In this document: positions 27,114 through 36,449 of the stretch, piece by piece
Layout of the letters: each line of letters begins with the position of its first letter
Numbering within the stretch: position 1 is the stretch's first letter
DNA from: Janthinobacterium rivuli
GTDB taxonomy: Bacteria > Pseudomonadota > Gammaproteobacteria > Burkholderiales > Burkholderiaceae_D
NCBI RefSeq assembly: GCF_009208735.1
Contig: NZ_WFLJ01000004.1
Location: 124,001 to 188,000 of the forward strand
Reading direction: 5' to 3'
DNA: 64,000 nucleotides
Made by a program: the position numbers and the translations under genes
The notes under the pieces: generated by a model
The model's input: the letters and a program-made list of their open reading frames with translations, nothing else
Told to the model about the DNA's origin: nothing
Databases searched by the model: none

Positions 27114-27620
27114 ATGCAACCCACTCCCCGCACCAGCGTTACCCCCACCCTGCACCTCGTGTGCGGCAAGATTGCCTCGGGCAAATCCACCCTGACCGCC
27201 CGCCTTGCGGCGGCGCCGCACACCGTGCGCATCAGCGAAGACAGCTTGCTGGCGCAGCTGTATCCGGGCCAGATCGCCAGCCTGGCCGACTACATGACCT
27301 GCGCGGCGCGGCTGCGCGCGGCCATCGCCCCTCTGGCCCTGCAGATGCTGCAGGCGGGCGTGTCCGTCGTGCTCGATTTCCCCGCGAATACGCCCGCCAG
27401 CCGTGCCTGGATGCACGACCTGTTCCTGCAGGCGGGCGTGCCGCACGTGCTGCACTACCTCGACGTGCCGGAGGAGGAATGCAAGGCGCGCTTGCGCCAG
27501 CGCAATGCCAGCGGGCTGCACCCGTTTTCCACCAGCGACGCCGAGTTTGACGCCATCACGCGCCATTTCGTGCCGCCTTCAGAGGCCGAGGGTTTTCATG
27601 TCGTGCGGATTGCCGCTTAA
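27114..27620 (+). CDS. P-loop ATP-binding kinase-like protein
   Basis: A 168-residue P-loop protein with Walker A GKIASGKST at 18-26, a DFPANT segment at strand 3 that serves as Walker B or substrate loop, and an LDVPEEECKARLRQRN lid. It is of the AAA_33/zeta-toxin-like small-molecule kinase group; the substrate is not predictable. It is convergent with the lactate-dehydrogenase-type gene and overlaps it by 4 bp. Confidence 0.85.
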   Translation: MQPTPRTSVTPTLHLVCGKIASGKSTLTARLAAAPHTVRISEDSLLAQLYPGQIASLADYMTCAARLRAAIAPLALQMLQAGVSVVLDFPANTPASRAWMHDLFLQAGVPHVLHYLDVPEEECKARLRQRNASGLHPFSTSDAEFDAITRHFVPPSEAEGFHVVRIAA

Positions 27621-28762
27621 AACGTCCCCGGCAGCAGGATTTTCTTGTCCACCTGCTGCAAGTCGCGCAAGCCGCAAAAGGCCATCGTCAAATCGAGTTC
27701 ATTGCGGATGATGTCCAGGCATTTGGTGACGCCCGGCCCGCCCATGGCGCCCAGGCCATATAAAAATGGGCGGCCGATGTACACGCCTTTCGCGCCCAGG
27801 GCCACGGCCTTGATCACGTCCTGGCCCGAGCGGATGCCGCCGTCCATGTGCACTTCGATCTGGCTGCCGACGGCGTCGACGATGGCCGGCAAGGCTTCGA
27901 TCGACGATTGCGCGCCATCGAGCTGGCGTCCGCCGTGGTTCGAGACGATCAGCGCGTCGGCGCCGCTTTCCACCGCCAGGCGCGCGTCTTCGGGGTCCAT
28001 GATGCCCTTGATGATCAGCTTGCCGCCCCAGCGCTGCTTGATCCATTCCACGTCCGCCCACGACAGGCTCAGGTCGAACTGCTGCTGCGTCCAGGCCGAC
28101 AGCGACGACATGTCGGACACGGACGTGGCATGGCCGACGATATTGCCGAAACCGCGCCGTTTCGTGCCCAGCATGCCCGCCACCCAGCGCGGCTTGGTGG
28201 CCATGTTGAGGATGTTGGGTATCGTGAGTTTCGGCGGCGCGGACAGGCCGTTGCGCAAATCCTTGTGGCGCTGGCCAAGCACCTGCAAGTCCAGGGTCAG
28301 CACGAGAGCGCCGCATTTCGCCGCCTTGGCGCGGTCGATCAGGCGGTTGATGAATTCGCGGTCCTTCATCACGTACAGCTGGAACCAGAATGGTTTCGTC
28401 GTGTTCGCCGCCACGTCCTCGATCGAGCAGATGCTCATGGTCGACAGGGTGAACGGCACGCCGAATTGCTCGGCGGCCTGGGCCGCGAGGATTTCGCCAT
28501 CCGCATGCTGCATGCCCGTCAAGCCTGTGGGCGACAGGGCCACCGGCATCGATACCGCCTGGCCGACCATGGTCGAGGCCAGGCTGCGGTTTTCCAGGTT
28601 GACGGCCACGCGCTGGCGGAATTTGATCCTGGCGAAATCGCTGTTGTTGGCGCGGTACGTCGATTCCGTCCAGGAGCCGGAATCGGCGTAGTCGTAAAAC
28701 ATGCGCGGCACCCGTTTCTGGGCCAGCACGCGCAAGTCTTCGATGCAGGTGATGATACTCAT
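27617..28762 (-). CDS. lldD: FMN-dependent alpha-hydroxy-acid dehydrogenase (L-lactate dehydrogenase type)
   Basis: A membrane-associated flavoenzyme of 381 residues that oxidises L-lactate or a similar L-2-hydroxyacid and passes electrons to quinone. TIM-barrel features: YDYADSGSW start, SPTGLTGMQH FMN loop, LTLDLQVLGQRHKDLRNG, and catalytic His276 with Arg279 in SNHGGRQLDGA; DGGIRSGQDV binds the phosphate. ATG 28762 is chosen over 28804 by family length. No lactate permease or LldR regulator lies nearby, so physiological substrate remains open. Confidence 0.92.
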   Translation of the reverse strand: MSIITCIEDLRVLAQKRVPRMFYDYADSGSWTESTYRANNSDFARIKFRQRVAVNLENRSLASTMVGQAVSMPVALSPTGLTGMQHADGEILAAQAAEQFGVPFTLSTMSICSIEDVAANTTKPFWFQLYVMKDREFINRLIDRAKAAKCGALVLTLDLQVLGQRHKDLRNGLSAPPKLTIPNILNMATKPRWVAGMLGTKRRGFGNIVGHATSVSDMSSLSAWTQQQFDLSLSWADVEWIKQRWGGKLIIKGIMDPEDARLAVESGADALIVSNHGGRQLDGAQSSIEALPAIVDAVGSQIEVHMDGGIRSGQDVIKAVALGAKGVYIGRPFLYGLGAMGGPGVTKCLDIIRNELDLTMAFCGLRDLQQVDKKILLPGTF

Positions 28763-28856
28763 GCGTTTCCTCGGTCGATGGCAAGTCGGACCATGATCGT
28801 GCATTTACCCGCAATTGTCTATCCGGCAGGCAATGCCACCGGACCTGGCGCCACAC

Positions 28857-29813
28857 TTACCAGTCGCGCGCGCCGAGGATTTTCTCGCCCAGTTCGCTCA
28901 ACCGCGCCTGCGGATAGCGCAGCGCTTCTTTTTCCTCGGGGTCGCCGGGAAACGCATAGCCTTGCGGCGCGCTGCGCTCGCGCCAGCTTTGCACGCGCCA
29001 GTCGCGCAAGGCTTGATTGTCTTCCTGGGCGGGCGTGAAGGAAATGTATTGCGCCAGGCGCACCTGGTCCGTGGACGTGTTCGGGCGGATGCCGTGCGCC
29101 AGCAGGCTGTTAAAGATCAACAACTCCCCTTTCTTCATGGCGATGAATTCCATCGGATACGGCACCGTCGCCAGGTCCGGCTGCCACGGGTTGCGGTCGA
29201 GCGGCACGGTCTCGCGCCACGCCAGCAAATTGTTGAACAGCTCCGGATAGCATTGAAAACCGCCGCTCTCGGGCGAGGTGTCGGACAGGGCCAGCACGCC
29301 CTGCACGTTGACGGGCAGCGGGTCGAGCGTGGTGTCGGCATCCCAATGGATGAAGCCGCCAAACTTGCGCTTGCCATTGTTCGGCGTGTTCAGGTTGGCG
29401 CGGTCGATGGTCACCCACAAATCCTGACGGTCCCAGATGTCGACGAAGGCGTCGTAGACGCGCTGGGTCTGGCGGTTATCCCACAGGGTCTGGTTGTGAT
29501 ACGCCTCGACCATGCCGGAACCGTTGAGTTCCTTCATCGCGTGGTCGCGCAACTGATCCCGGTTCCAGGTGGCGGCATCATGCTCGTCGAGTCCCTGGAA
29601 TTCCCACAGAAAATCCGTTGTGCGGCGCACCTGTTCCGGCGTCACGGCATCCTTGACGATGACGTAGCCGTAGGTTTGCCAGTGCAGGAAATCGCTGTCG
29701 GACAGCACGCGCAGGGGCAGCCGTTTCCGGATGTCGCGCAACTGGGTTTGTTCCGTATAGGCCACGGACGGATTGCCGGGACGGTCTTCGCCGTACTGAT
29801 ATCGGTTGTGCAT
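28857..29813 (-). CDS. Phytanoyl-CoA dioxygenase family protein (PhyH)
   Basis: A 318-residue Fe(II)/2-oxoglutarate-dependent oxygenase. The double-stranded beta-helix carries the metal triad His156-x-Asp158 (IHWDAD) and His240 (LLAHGIRPN), with Arg243 for 2-oxoglutarate. Bacterial PhyH proteins hydroxylate diverse small molecules; the substrate is unknown. ATG 29813 follows CAGGAGACAGCG. It is divergent from an AraC-type regulator 115 bp away, which is the likely controller. Confidence 0.88.
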   Translation of the reverse strand: MHNRYQYGEDRPGNPSVAYTEQTQLRDIRKRLPLRVLSDSDFLHWQTYGYVIVKDAVTPEQVRRTTDFLWEFQGLDEHDAATWNRDQLRDHAMKELNGSGMVEAYHNQTLWDNRQTQRVYDAFVDIWDRQDLWVTIDRANLNTPNNGKRKFGGFIHWDADTTLDPLPVNVQGVLALSDTSPESGGFQCYPELFNNLLAWRETVPLDRNPWQPDLATVPYPMEFIAMKKGELLIFNSLLAHGIRPNTSTDQVRLAQYISFTPAQEDNQALRDWRVQSWRERSAPQGYAFPGDPEEKEALRYPQARLSELGEKILGARDW

Positions 29814-29928
29814 CGCTGTCTCCTGTGTTGGTGTGAGACAGATTGTGCGATGGAAGATCAGGGGAAAATGCGTGCGCAGCAACCAATACTGATACTATCC
29901 TGATCATCACTCTTCCTAAAACGTCACG

Positions 29929-30804
29929 ATGACGCCTTTATTCGAACAAGTCACGATTCCGACGGGCCACTCCTGGGGCTTGCTGTGGCGCGAACTCGAC
30001 GCCATTCCCTTCCTCTGGCATTACCACCCGCAATTCGAGCTGACCCTGACGGTCAATGCGCGAGGGCAGCGCTACATCGGCGATCACCTGGGCGACTTCG
30101 AACCGGGCGACCTGGTGCTGCTGGGACCGAATTTGCCGCACACGTGGTCGGCCAGCGAGCGCATCGACGGCACGCAGCCGATGCTGGCCGTCGTCGTGTG
30201 GTTTTCACTGGAATGGGTGGAGCGGCTGGCGGCCTGTTTTCCGGAGCTGCACAGCGTGCGGCAACTGGCGCGCCGCGCCGGCCCTGCCCTGCATTTTTCG
30301 CCGGCAACGAGTGCGCGCTGCGCGGCCAGACTGCTGCAATTGCATGCGCTGCCTGTGCCGCAGCGCCTGCCGCTGTTGCTCGACGTGCTGCTGGACCTGG
30401 CGGCCGATGGCGCCGCGCAGCCGCTCGCCTCGGAGGCGCTGGCGCCGATGCCTGCCGATGTGCGGCAACAGCGCATGGAAATCGTCTTCGATTTCATGCA
30501 CGCGCATTTCCGGGAAGAGATCGCACTGGAAACCCTGGCACAGAAGGCGGCCCTGTCGCTGGGCGCCTTCCACCGCTGTTTCAAGCGCCACGCGCATTGC
30601 ACGCCGGGCGAGTACCTGGCGCGGCTGCGCATTGGCCGCGCCTGCCAACAGCTAATCGAAAGCAATCTGGCCATCGCCGTCATCGCGCAAGAGGCGGGCT
30701 ACCGCAACCTGGCGCATTTCAACCGCCAGTTCCGCGCCGCCAGGCACGTCACGCCGCGCGCGTTTCGCCAGCAATACCGGCGCGGCGCCAGCGGCGCAGC
30801 GTAA
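29929..30804 (+). CDS. AraC-family transcriptional regulator
   Basis: A 291-residue regulator with an N-terminal cupin ligand domain (about 20-130, HYHPQFELTLTV and FEPGDLVLLGPNLPHTW) and a C-terminal double HTH (about 185-285, IALETLAQKAALSLGAFHRCFK and IAVIAQEAGYRNLAHFNRQFR). It is transcribed away from the PhyH dioxygenase and probably regulates it. A terminator hairpin of the opposite strand follows closely. Confidence 0.93.
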   Translation: MTPLFEQVTIPTGHSWGLLWRELDAIPFLWHYHPQFELTLTVNARGQRYIGDHLGDFEPGDLVLLGPNLPHTWSASERIDGTQPMLAVVVWFSLEWVERLAACFPELHSVRQLARRAGPALHFSPATSARCAARLLQLHALPVPQRLPLLLDVLLDLAADGAAQPLASEALAPMPADVRQQRMEIVFDFMHAHFREEIALETLAQKAALSLGAFHRCFKRHAHCTPGEYLARLRIGRACQQLIESNLAIAVIAQEAGYRNLAHFNRQFRAARHVTPRAFRQQYRRGASGAA

Positions 30805-30824
30805 ATCCATTCGGAAACGAAAAA

Positions 30825-30852
30825 GGGGATCAGATTTTACAATCTGACCCCC
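30825..30852 (-). terminator. Terminator of tRNA-Arg copy 1
   Basis: On the minus strand GGGG(T)CAGATT-GTAA-AATCTGA(T)CCCC is followed by TTTTT. It lies 8 bp past the encoded CCA of the first tRNA gene and also between that gene and the convergent araC-type gene. Confidence 0.7.
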
Positions 30853-30859
30853 AATATTC

Positions 30860-30936
30860 TGGTGCGGCTGGCAGGAATTGAACCCACGACCCCTTGGTTC
30901 GTAGCCAAGTACTCTATCCAGCTGAGCTACAGCCGC
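30860..30936 (-). tRNA. tRNA-Arg(ACG), copy 1
   Basis: A 77-nt cloverleaf including encoded CCA. The anticodon stem CTTGG/CCAAG frames loop CTACGAA, giving anticodon ACG (read ICG after deamination). The T-arm has GGTTCAATTCC. Identical to the three copies upstream but separated from them by a terminator, with its own promoter at 30947. Confidence 0.97.
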
Positions 30937-30946
30937 CTAAGACAAG

Positions 30947-30974
30947 ATTATAGCAGGGCTTTGCAGAATGGCAA
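30947..30974 (-). promoter_or_regulatory. Promoter of tRNA-Arg copy 1
   Basis: On the minus strand TTGCCA (30969-30974), 16 bp, TATAAT (30947-30952), ten bases before the tRNA 5' end. A near-consensus sigma-70 promoter. Confidence 0.7.
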
Positions 30975-31035
30975 AGGGCGCCGTGCGGATATTTCACAAT
31001 TGCCCAGGCCCCGGCTGGCTGCCGTCAGGACGAAA

Positions 31036-31068
31036 AAAAACCCGGAAAGTCACCTTTCCGGGTTTTTT
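31036..31068. terminator. Terminator after tRNA-Arg copies 2-4
   Basis: AAAAACCCGGAAAG-TCAC-CTTTCCGGGTTTTTT. It is placed 16 bp past the 3' end of copy 2, so copies 4-3-2 form one transcript and copy 1 a separate one. Confidence 0.85.
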
Positions 31069-31083
31069 CTGTACTGCTGATAC

Positions 31084-31160
31084 TGGTGCGGCTGGCAGGA
31101 ATTGAACCCACGACCCCTTGGTTCGTAGCCAAGTACTCTATCCAGCTGAGCTACAGCCGC
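31084..31160 (-). tRNA. tRNA-Arg(ACG), copy 2
   Basis: 77 nt with encoded CCA, sequence identical to copy 1, anticodon ACG. Last gene of the three-tRNA transcript. Confidence 0.97.
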
Positions 31161-31236
31161 AAACTCTGACACACTTCGCCGAACGGCGCGAAGCTTGAAA
31201 CTTTCATCAACACGGAAAAACCAATGTTGGCAATAC

Positions 31237-31313
31237 TGGTGCGGCTGGCAGGAATTGAACCCACGACCCCTTGGTTCGTAGCCAAGTACTCTATCCAGCT
31301 GAGCTACAGCCGC
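31237..31313 (-). tRNA. tRNA-Arg(ACG), copy 3
   Basis: 77 nt with encoded CCA, identical to the other copies, anticodon ACG. Spacers of 76 and 82 bp to its neighbours hold no clear promoter. Confidence 0.97.
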
Positions 31314-31395
31314 AAAACTTCTACAACATTCCATCAACAACATGGAGGTGAAACTTGTTACAACAAAACCAGGCAAAGTCTGATTTTCAGTATTC

Positions 31396-31472
31396 TGGTG
31401 CGGCTGGCAGGAATTGAACCCACGACCCCTTGGTTCGTAGCCAAGTACTCTATCCAGCTGAGCTACAGCCGC
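31396..31472 (-). tRNA. tRNA-Arg(ACG), copy 4
   Basis: 77 nt with encoded CCA, identical to the other copies, anticodon ACG. First gene of the three-tRNA transcript, directly behind the promoter at 31483. Confidence 0.97.
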
Positions 31473-31482
31473 GCAGGCAAAC

Positions 31483-31511
31483 ATTATAGCGTATTCATTT
31501 CGCTTTGAAAA
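31483..31511 (-). promoter_or_regulatory. Promoter of the tRNA-Arg array
   Basis: On the minus strand TTTTCA (31506-31511), 17 bp, a perfect TATAAT (31483-31488) ten bases before tRNA copy 4. The remaining 390 bp up to the kinase gene at 31902 hold short open frames only; I see nothing else to support there. Confidence 0.7.
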
Positions 31512-31901
31512 GTTCGATTTTTCAATCGCTTAGCTGATTTTGCAGAATACCGCCCCGCATCATCCGCCACCTTTTCACTGCCAAAAAGCTTGCGCCTTTT
31601 TATCGATGCATGCTTCTGCTTTCACAGGAGACATCCAGCGAATCGAGAAGTTGCTGTCTCGAAAGAAGCGGGATTATAGGGACTGCTTTCCAGCCTGTCC
31701 AGTGCTATCTGCAAGTGCCGCGCAAGCGTGCGGTGGCGGCGCGCCGCTTGGGGCTACAATACCAGCCAGACAGGGGCGCTTGTGCCTCCCCCACTGCATC
31801 ACGGCGGGCATTTCCCATCATGACCCATTTAACTAAGCTTAGCGGCGGCGGTCCGGCCGGGCAAGAGCCCGGACGGCAGACTCGCTGTTGCAGGATTTCC
31901 G

Positions 31902-34397
31902 ATGGCCAAGCATGACCGCAAGCAAGATCTGCTTCCCCCATCAGCGCCGCTGAGCCTTGCCGACGAGCACCTGGCCAACTTACTAGAAAGCATCACCGAT
32001 GGTTTCTGCCTGCTCGACCGCGACTGGACCATCCGCTACCTCAATACGCGCGGCGCCGCCATGCTGGCGCCGCAACATCCGCCTGGCGTCAGCCTGGCAG
32101 GCAGCAATTTGTGGCAAGCCTGTCCCGCCGTGCAGGGCACGGAGCTGGAAGTGCAGTTCCGGCGTGCCATGGCGCAGCAGCACAGCTGCAGTTTCGAACT
32201 GCTGTATGCGCCGCTGGGGCGGTGGCTGGAAGTGCGCATCTTCCCTTCCAGCGACGGCTTGACCACATATATCCAGGACATCAGCCAGCGCAAGGCGACC
32301 GAGGAAACTTTGCGCCACAGCGAGGAGAACTTGCGCGCGCTGGCCAATTCCATCCCGCAACTGGCGTGGATCGCCGGCTTCGACGGCACCATTGCCTGGT
32401 ATAACCAGCGCTGGCACGACTACACGGGCACCAGCGCCGAACAGATGGCGGGCGACGGCTGGAGCATCGCCTATGACGCGCAGCACCTGGCACCCATGCT
32501 GCAAGCCTGGAAGGTTGCATTGCGCGATGGCACGCCCTTCGAAATGGAATTCCCCATCCGCGGCGCGGACGGCGAGTACCGCTGGTTCCTGACGCGCGCC
32601 AATCCCGTGCGCGACCAGGGCGGCCAGTTGCTGCGCTGGTTTGGCACGAGCACCGACGTCGACCAGGTCCGGCGCGCGCAGGAAGCCTTGCGCGATGAAA
32701 CGCGCGTGCTCGAATTGCTCAACAATACGGGGGCGACCCTGGCCGGCACCCTGGACCTGCCCGCCCTGCTGCAGGAAACCGTCGATGCGGCCACGCGCAT
32801 CAGCGGCGCGCGCTTCGGCGCCTTTTACTATGACGATGCGGGCGGTGAGGCGAACGACGGCGCCGCGCCCCTGCCCTCTGCGCGCGCCGTCAACGGCATC
32901 AGCCTGCGCCAGGCCGAGGCGATTGCCACGGAACTGCGCCAGGGGCCGGCCACGCGCCAGAACGACTTGCTGGCCGCGCCCGAGGCCAGCGCCGACGGCG
33001 CACCGCCGCTGCGCAGTTGCCTGAGCCTGCCCGTCAGCTCGCGCTCGGGCCTGCTGCTGGGGCGCTTGCTGCTCGGCCATCCGCAGGCGGGCATGTTCAG
33101 CGCGCGCAGCGAACGCATCGTCTCGGCCATCGCGGCCCAGGCCGCCGTTGCGCTCGACAATACGCGCCTGTACGCGGCCGCCACGCGCGCCGCCGAAGAG
33201 CGCAAGGTACTGCTCGACAGCGAACGTGAAGCGCGCGCCGAGGCCGAACGCACGAACCAGCTGAAAGATGAATTTCTCGCCACCCTGTCGCATGAATTGC
33301 GCACGCCGCTGTCGGCCATCCTGGGCTGGGCCCAGGTGCTGCGGCGCGGCACGCGTGACCAGGCCGACCTGCACCGCGGCTTGCAAAGCATCGAACGCAA
33401 TGCGCGCGCACAGGCGCAGCTGATCGAAGACTTGCTCGACATGAGCCGCATCACCTCCGACAAGGTGATGCTCGACCTGCAAACCATTGTGCCCGCCAGC
33501 ATCATCGCCTCGGCCATCGAAACCCTGCGCCCGGCGGCCGAGGCCAAGCACATCGCCATCCACTGCAACATCGCCAGCGATGCGGGCCGCATCACGGGCG
33601 ACCCCAGCCGTATCCAGCAAGTGATCTGGAACCTGCTGTCGAATGCCCTGAAGTTCACGCCACAAGGGGGCCGGGTCGAGATCGGCGTGCGCCGCGAGGC
33701 GAGCCGGCTGGCCATCACGGTGGCCGACAACGGCGTCGGCATCAAGCAAGACTTCCTGCCCCACGTGTTCGACCGCTTCCGCCAGGCCGATGCCTCCACC
33801 ACGCGCCGGCATGGCGGCCTGGGGCTGGGACTGGCGATCGTCAAGCATCTGGTGGAACAGCATGGCGGCACCGTCACGGCCAGCAGCGCCGGCGACATGC
33901 AGGGCGCCAGCTTCACCGTGCGCCTGCCCCTGGGGACGCCGGCCGCCGCCGCGCGCCTGGCGGACGGCGCCCGCTCCGCCAGGCCCGACTTGCGCGGCGT
34001 GACAGTGCTGCTGGTCGATGACGAGGCCGATGCGCGCGAACTGACGGCACGCATCCTGCGCGAGCACCACGCCGACGTGCACGACGCCGGCAGCGTGGCG
34101 CAAGCGCTACACCTATTGGACCAGGTGCACCCGGACGTGCTGGTCAGCGACATCGGCATGCCCGACGCCGACGGCTTCGACTTGCTGGCGCAAGTCCGAG
34201 CGCGCGCCTGCGCGGATGCGGCCCGGCTGCCCGCGCTGGCGCTGACGGCCTTCGCGCAACAGCAGGATCGCCAGCGGGCACTCGACAGCGGCTTCCAGGC
34301 CTGGATTTCGAAGCCGCTCGATCCGGCCGAACTGGTGGCGGCCGTAGCGCAACTGGCCGCCCCGCGCCCTGAACCGGGCCACAAAACACCGCCCTAA
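31902..34397 (+). CDS. PAS/GAF hybrid sensor histidine kinase
   Basis: A soluble hybrid kinase of 831 residues. Order: PAS1 (about 25-130), PAS2 with PAC (about 140-260, IPQLAWIAGFDGTIAWYNQRW), GAF (about 270-420), coiled linker, HisKA with His464 in [14 protein letters not shown], HATPase with GLGLGLAIVKHLVEQHGG, and a receiver with Asp750 in LVSDIGMPDADG. Layout resembles cytosolic kinases reporting on redox or small ligands. No partner lies adjacent, but the REC-GGDEF gene 300 bp downstream is a plausible phosphotransfer target. The 34398-34704 gap holds only AT-rich promoter-like sequence. Confidence 0.93.
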   Translation: MAKHDRKQDLLPPSAPLSLADEHLANLLESITDGFCLLDRDWTIRYLNTRGAAMLAPQHPPGVSLAGSNLWQACPAVQGTELEVQFRRAMAQQHSCSFELLYAPLGRWLEVRIFPSSDGLTTYIQDISQRKATEETLRHSEENLRALANSIPQLAWIAGFDGTIAWYNQRWHDYTGTSAEQMAGDGWSIAYDAQHLAPMLQAWKVALRDGTPFEMEFPIRGADGEYRWFLTRANPVRDQGGQLLRWFGTSTDVDQVRRAQEALRDETRVLELLNNTGATLAGTLDLPALLQETVDAATRISGARFGAFYYDDAGGEANDGAAPLPSARAVNGISLRQAEAIATELRQGPATRQNDLLAAPEASADGAPPLRSCLSLPVSSRSGLLLGRLLLGHPQAGMFSARSERIVSAIAAQAAVALDNTRLYAAATRAAEERKVLLDSEREARAEAERTNQLKDEFLATLSHELRTPLSAILGWAQVLRRGTRDQADLHRGLQSIERNARAQAQLIEDLLDMSRITSDKVMLDLQTIVPASIIASAIETLRPAAEAKHIAIHCNIASDAGRITGDPSRIQQVIWNLLSNALKFTPQGGRVEIGVRREASRLAITVADNGVGIKQDFLPHVFDRFRQADASTTRRHGGLGLGLAIVKHLVEQHGGTVTASSAGDMQGASFTVRLPLGTPAAAARLADGARSARPDLRGVTVLLVDDEADARELTARILREHHADVHDAGSVAQALHLLDQVHPDVLVSDIGMPDADGFDLLAQVRARACADAARLPALALTAFAQQQDRQRALDSGFQAWISKPLDPAELVAAVAQLAAPRPEPGHKTPP

Positions 34398-34704
34398 AAA
34401 GATGATGCAAAGAAATACATAGTGCAGTATAAAATGACTATTTCCATAGGTTAGCCTTCCTACTTTCAGACGCGGCACTGTCCTACAAGCAACTCAGTGG
34501 AAATTTGCTACACTGAAATGCAGAAAGACACTTGCACGACAGGATGAGGGTGGCGGCCTTGAGCGGCCAGACTGGCAGAAGCGGGTTCAAGCGCTGTTGT
34601 GCGCCCTATCTTGTTGCAAGGCGCTACTATCTTTCCCACCGCCGCCATCCCATCATCCGCGGCGGAAGCCAGCGTTGCATAGACCGTATTAACCGAGACC
34701 TTAC

Positions 34705-35688
34705 ATGCCCAGCCAAGATGAGATTTTGAAAGCCAAAATTTTGGTCGTCGACGATTCTCCCGACAATGTCGACCTGATGCTGGAAATCCTGCGCGATGCC
34801 GGCTACACCAATGTCACGGCCACCATGCGTCCGGCCCAGGTCTGCCCCCTGCACCGGGAGCATTGCTACGACCTGATCTTGCTGGATCTGCAAATGCCGG
34901 AGCTCAATGGTTTCCAGGTCATGAAAGGCTTGAAGGAAATCGAGCATGGCGGGTACCTGCCCGTGCTGGCCCTGACGGCGCAACCGAGTTTCAAGATCGC
35001 CGCCCTGGAAGCGGGGGCGCGCGACTTCATCAGCAAGCCCTTCGACCTGATGGAAGTGCACAAGCGCATCCACAACATGCTGGAAGTGCGCCTGCTGTAT
35101 AAGGAACTGGCGCAATACAGCAAGCAGCAGCAGGAGCTGGCGCTGCACGACCCGCTGACGGGCCTGCCCAACCGTCGCCTGCTGGAAGACCGCATCGAAC
35201 ATACGCTGCAGCAATCGGCGCGCCAGCGCGGCAAATCGGCCATCCTGTACCTGGACCTGGACGGTTTCAAGGCCATCAACGACAGTTATGGCCACGGCTA
35301 TGGCGATGACATCCTGAAAATGGTGGCGACCCGACTGGTGAGCGCGTCGCGCAAGGAAGACACGGTGGCGCGCATCGGCGGCGACGAGTTCGTCATCGTG
35401 CTGGGCAACCTGGCTGGCAAGGGCGACGCGCGCGAACCGGCGGCCAAGCTGATCGAAGTCATTTCCGAACCGTATTTCATCAACGACCTGACCCTGCGCC
35501 TGTCGACCAGCATCGGCATCGCCATCTATCCGGATGACGCCAGCACCGTCGAATCGCTGCTCGGCGCGGCGGACACGGCCCTGTACGAAGCCAAGCGCGC
35601 CGGCAAGAACCGCTTTTGCTGTTCGCCACACGAAGTGATCAACAGCCAGGTGAACCTGCAGCAAAGCGGCATCCCCTCGATCGCCTGA
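34705..35688 (+). CDS. Response regulator diguanylate cyclase (REC-GGDEF)
   Basis: A 327-residue cyclase making c-di-GMP on phosphorylation. The receiver (about 10-125) has Asp61 in LILLDLQMPELNG and Lys in SKPFD. A helical linker leads to the GGDEF domain (about 150-315) with intact active site GGDEF at 225-229. An inhibitory site RKED at 216-219 lies exactly five residues before it, so product inhibition is expected. Same strand as the upstream hybrid kinase. It ends before the bidirectional terminator at 35711. Confidence 0.95.
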   Translation: MPSQDEILKAKILVVDDSPDNVDLMLEILRDAGYTNVTATMRPAQVCPLHREHCYDLILLDLQMPELNGFQVMKGLKEIEHGGYLPVLALTAQPSFKIAALEAGARDFISKPFDLMEVHKRIHNMLEVRLLYKELAQYSKQQQELALHDPLTGLPNRRLLEDRIEHTLQQSARQRGKSAILYLDLDGFKAINDSYGHGYGDDILKMVATRLVSASRKEDTVARIGGDEFVIVLGNLAGKGDAREPAAKLIEVISEPYFINDLTLRLSTSIGIAIYPDDASTVESLLGAADTALYEAKRAGKNRFCCSPHEVINSQVNLQQSGIPSIA

Positions 35689-35710
35689 TTTTTATTGCGC
35701 GCTGCCCAGG

Positions 35711-35748
35711 AAAAAACCGGCAAGCCTCACGGCCAGCCGGTTTTTTTC
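35711..35748. terminator. Bidirectional terminator between convergent genes
   Basis: AAAAAACCGGC and GCCGGTTTTTT form an 11-bp stem around a 14-nt loop. It serves the GGDEF gene and the opposing 131-aa gene. Confidence 0.8.
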
Positions 35749-35762
35749 ATGGGCGAAACGCC

Positions 35763-36392
<630 letters not shown>

Positions 36393-36449
36393 TCATGTAT
36401 GATCCACCACTTGAATTTGGTCCTCACCTTTCACCATTCACGGGGCGCT

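Noticed and set aside
30860-31472. Possible CRISPR array (four 77-bp repeats with 76-147-bp spacers)
   Set aside because: The repeats fold as tRNA-Arg(ACG), the spacers are uneven and include a terminator, and no cas gene is present.
31050-31484. A 144-codon open frame with three copies of an identical peptide repeat
   Set aside because: The repeats are the tRNA-Arg genes read as protein. The cloverleaves with encoded CCA explain the sequence fully.
31540-31836. Small open frames in the 390-bp gap before the hybrid kinase
   Set aside because: No ribosome sites, no recognisable product, overlapping frames on both strands. Treated as non-coding.
30860-31901. tRNA array as an integration site for a genomic island
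   Set aside because: No integrase, no repeated tRNA 3' fragment and no shift in gene style on either side. Flanking genes are ordinary chromosomal genes.
31983-34103. A 706-codon minus-strand open frame opposite the hybrid kinase
   Set aside because: Same antisense effect. Its translation shows no domain, while the plus strand carries intact PAS, GAF, HisKA, HATPase and receiver motifs.
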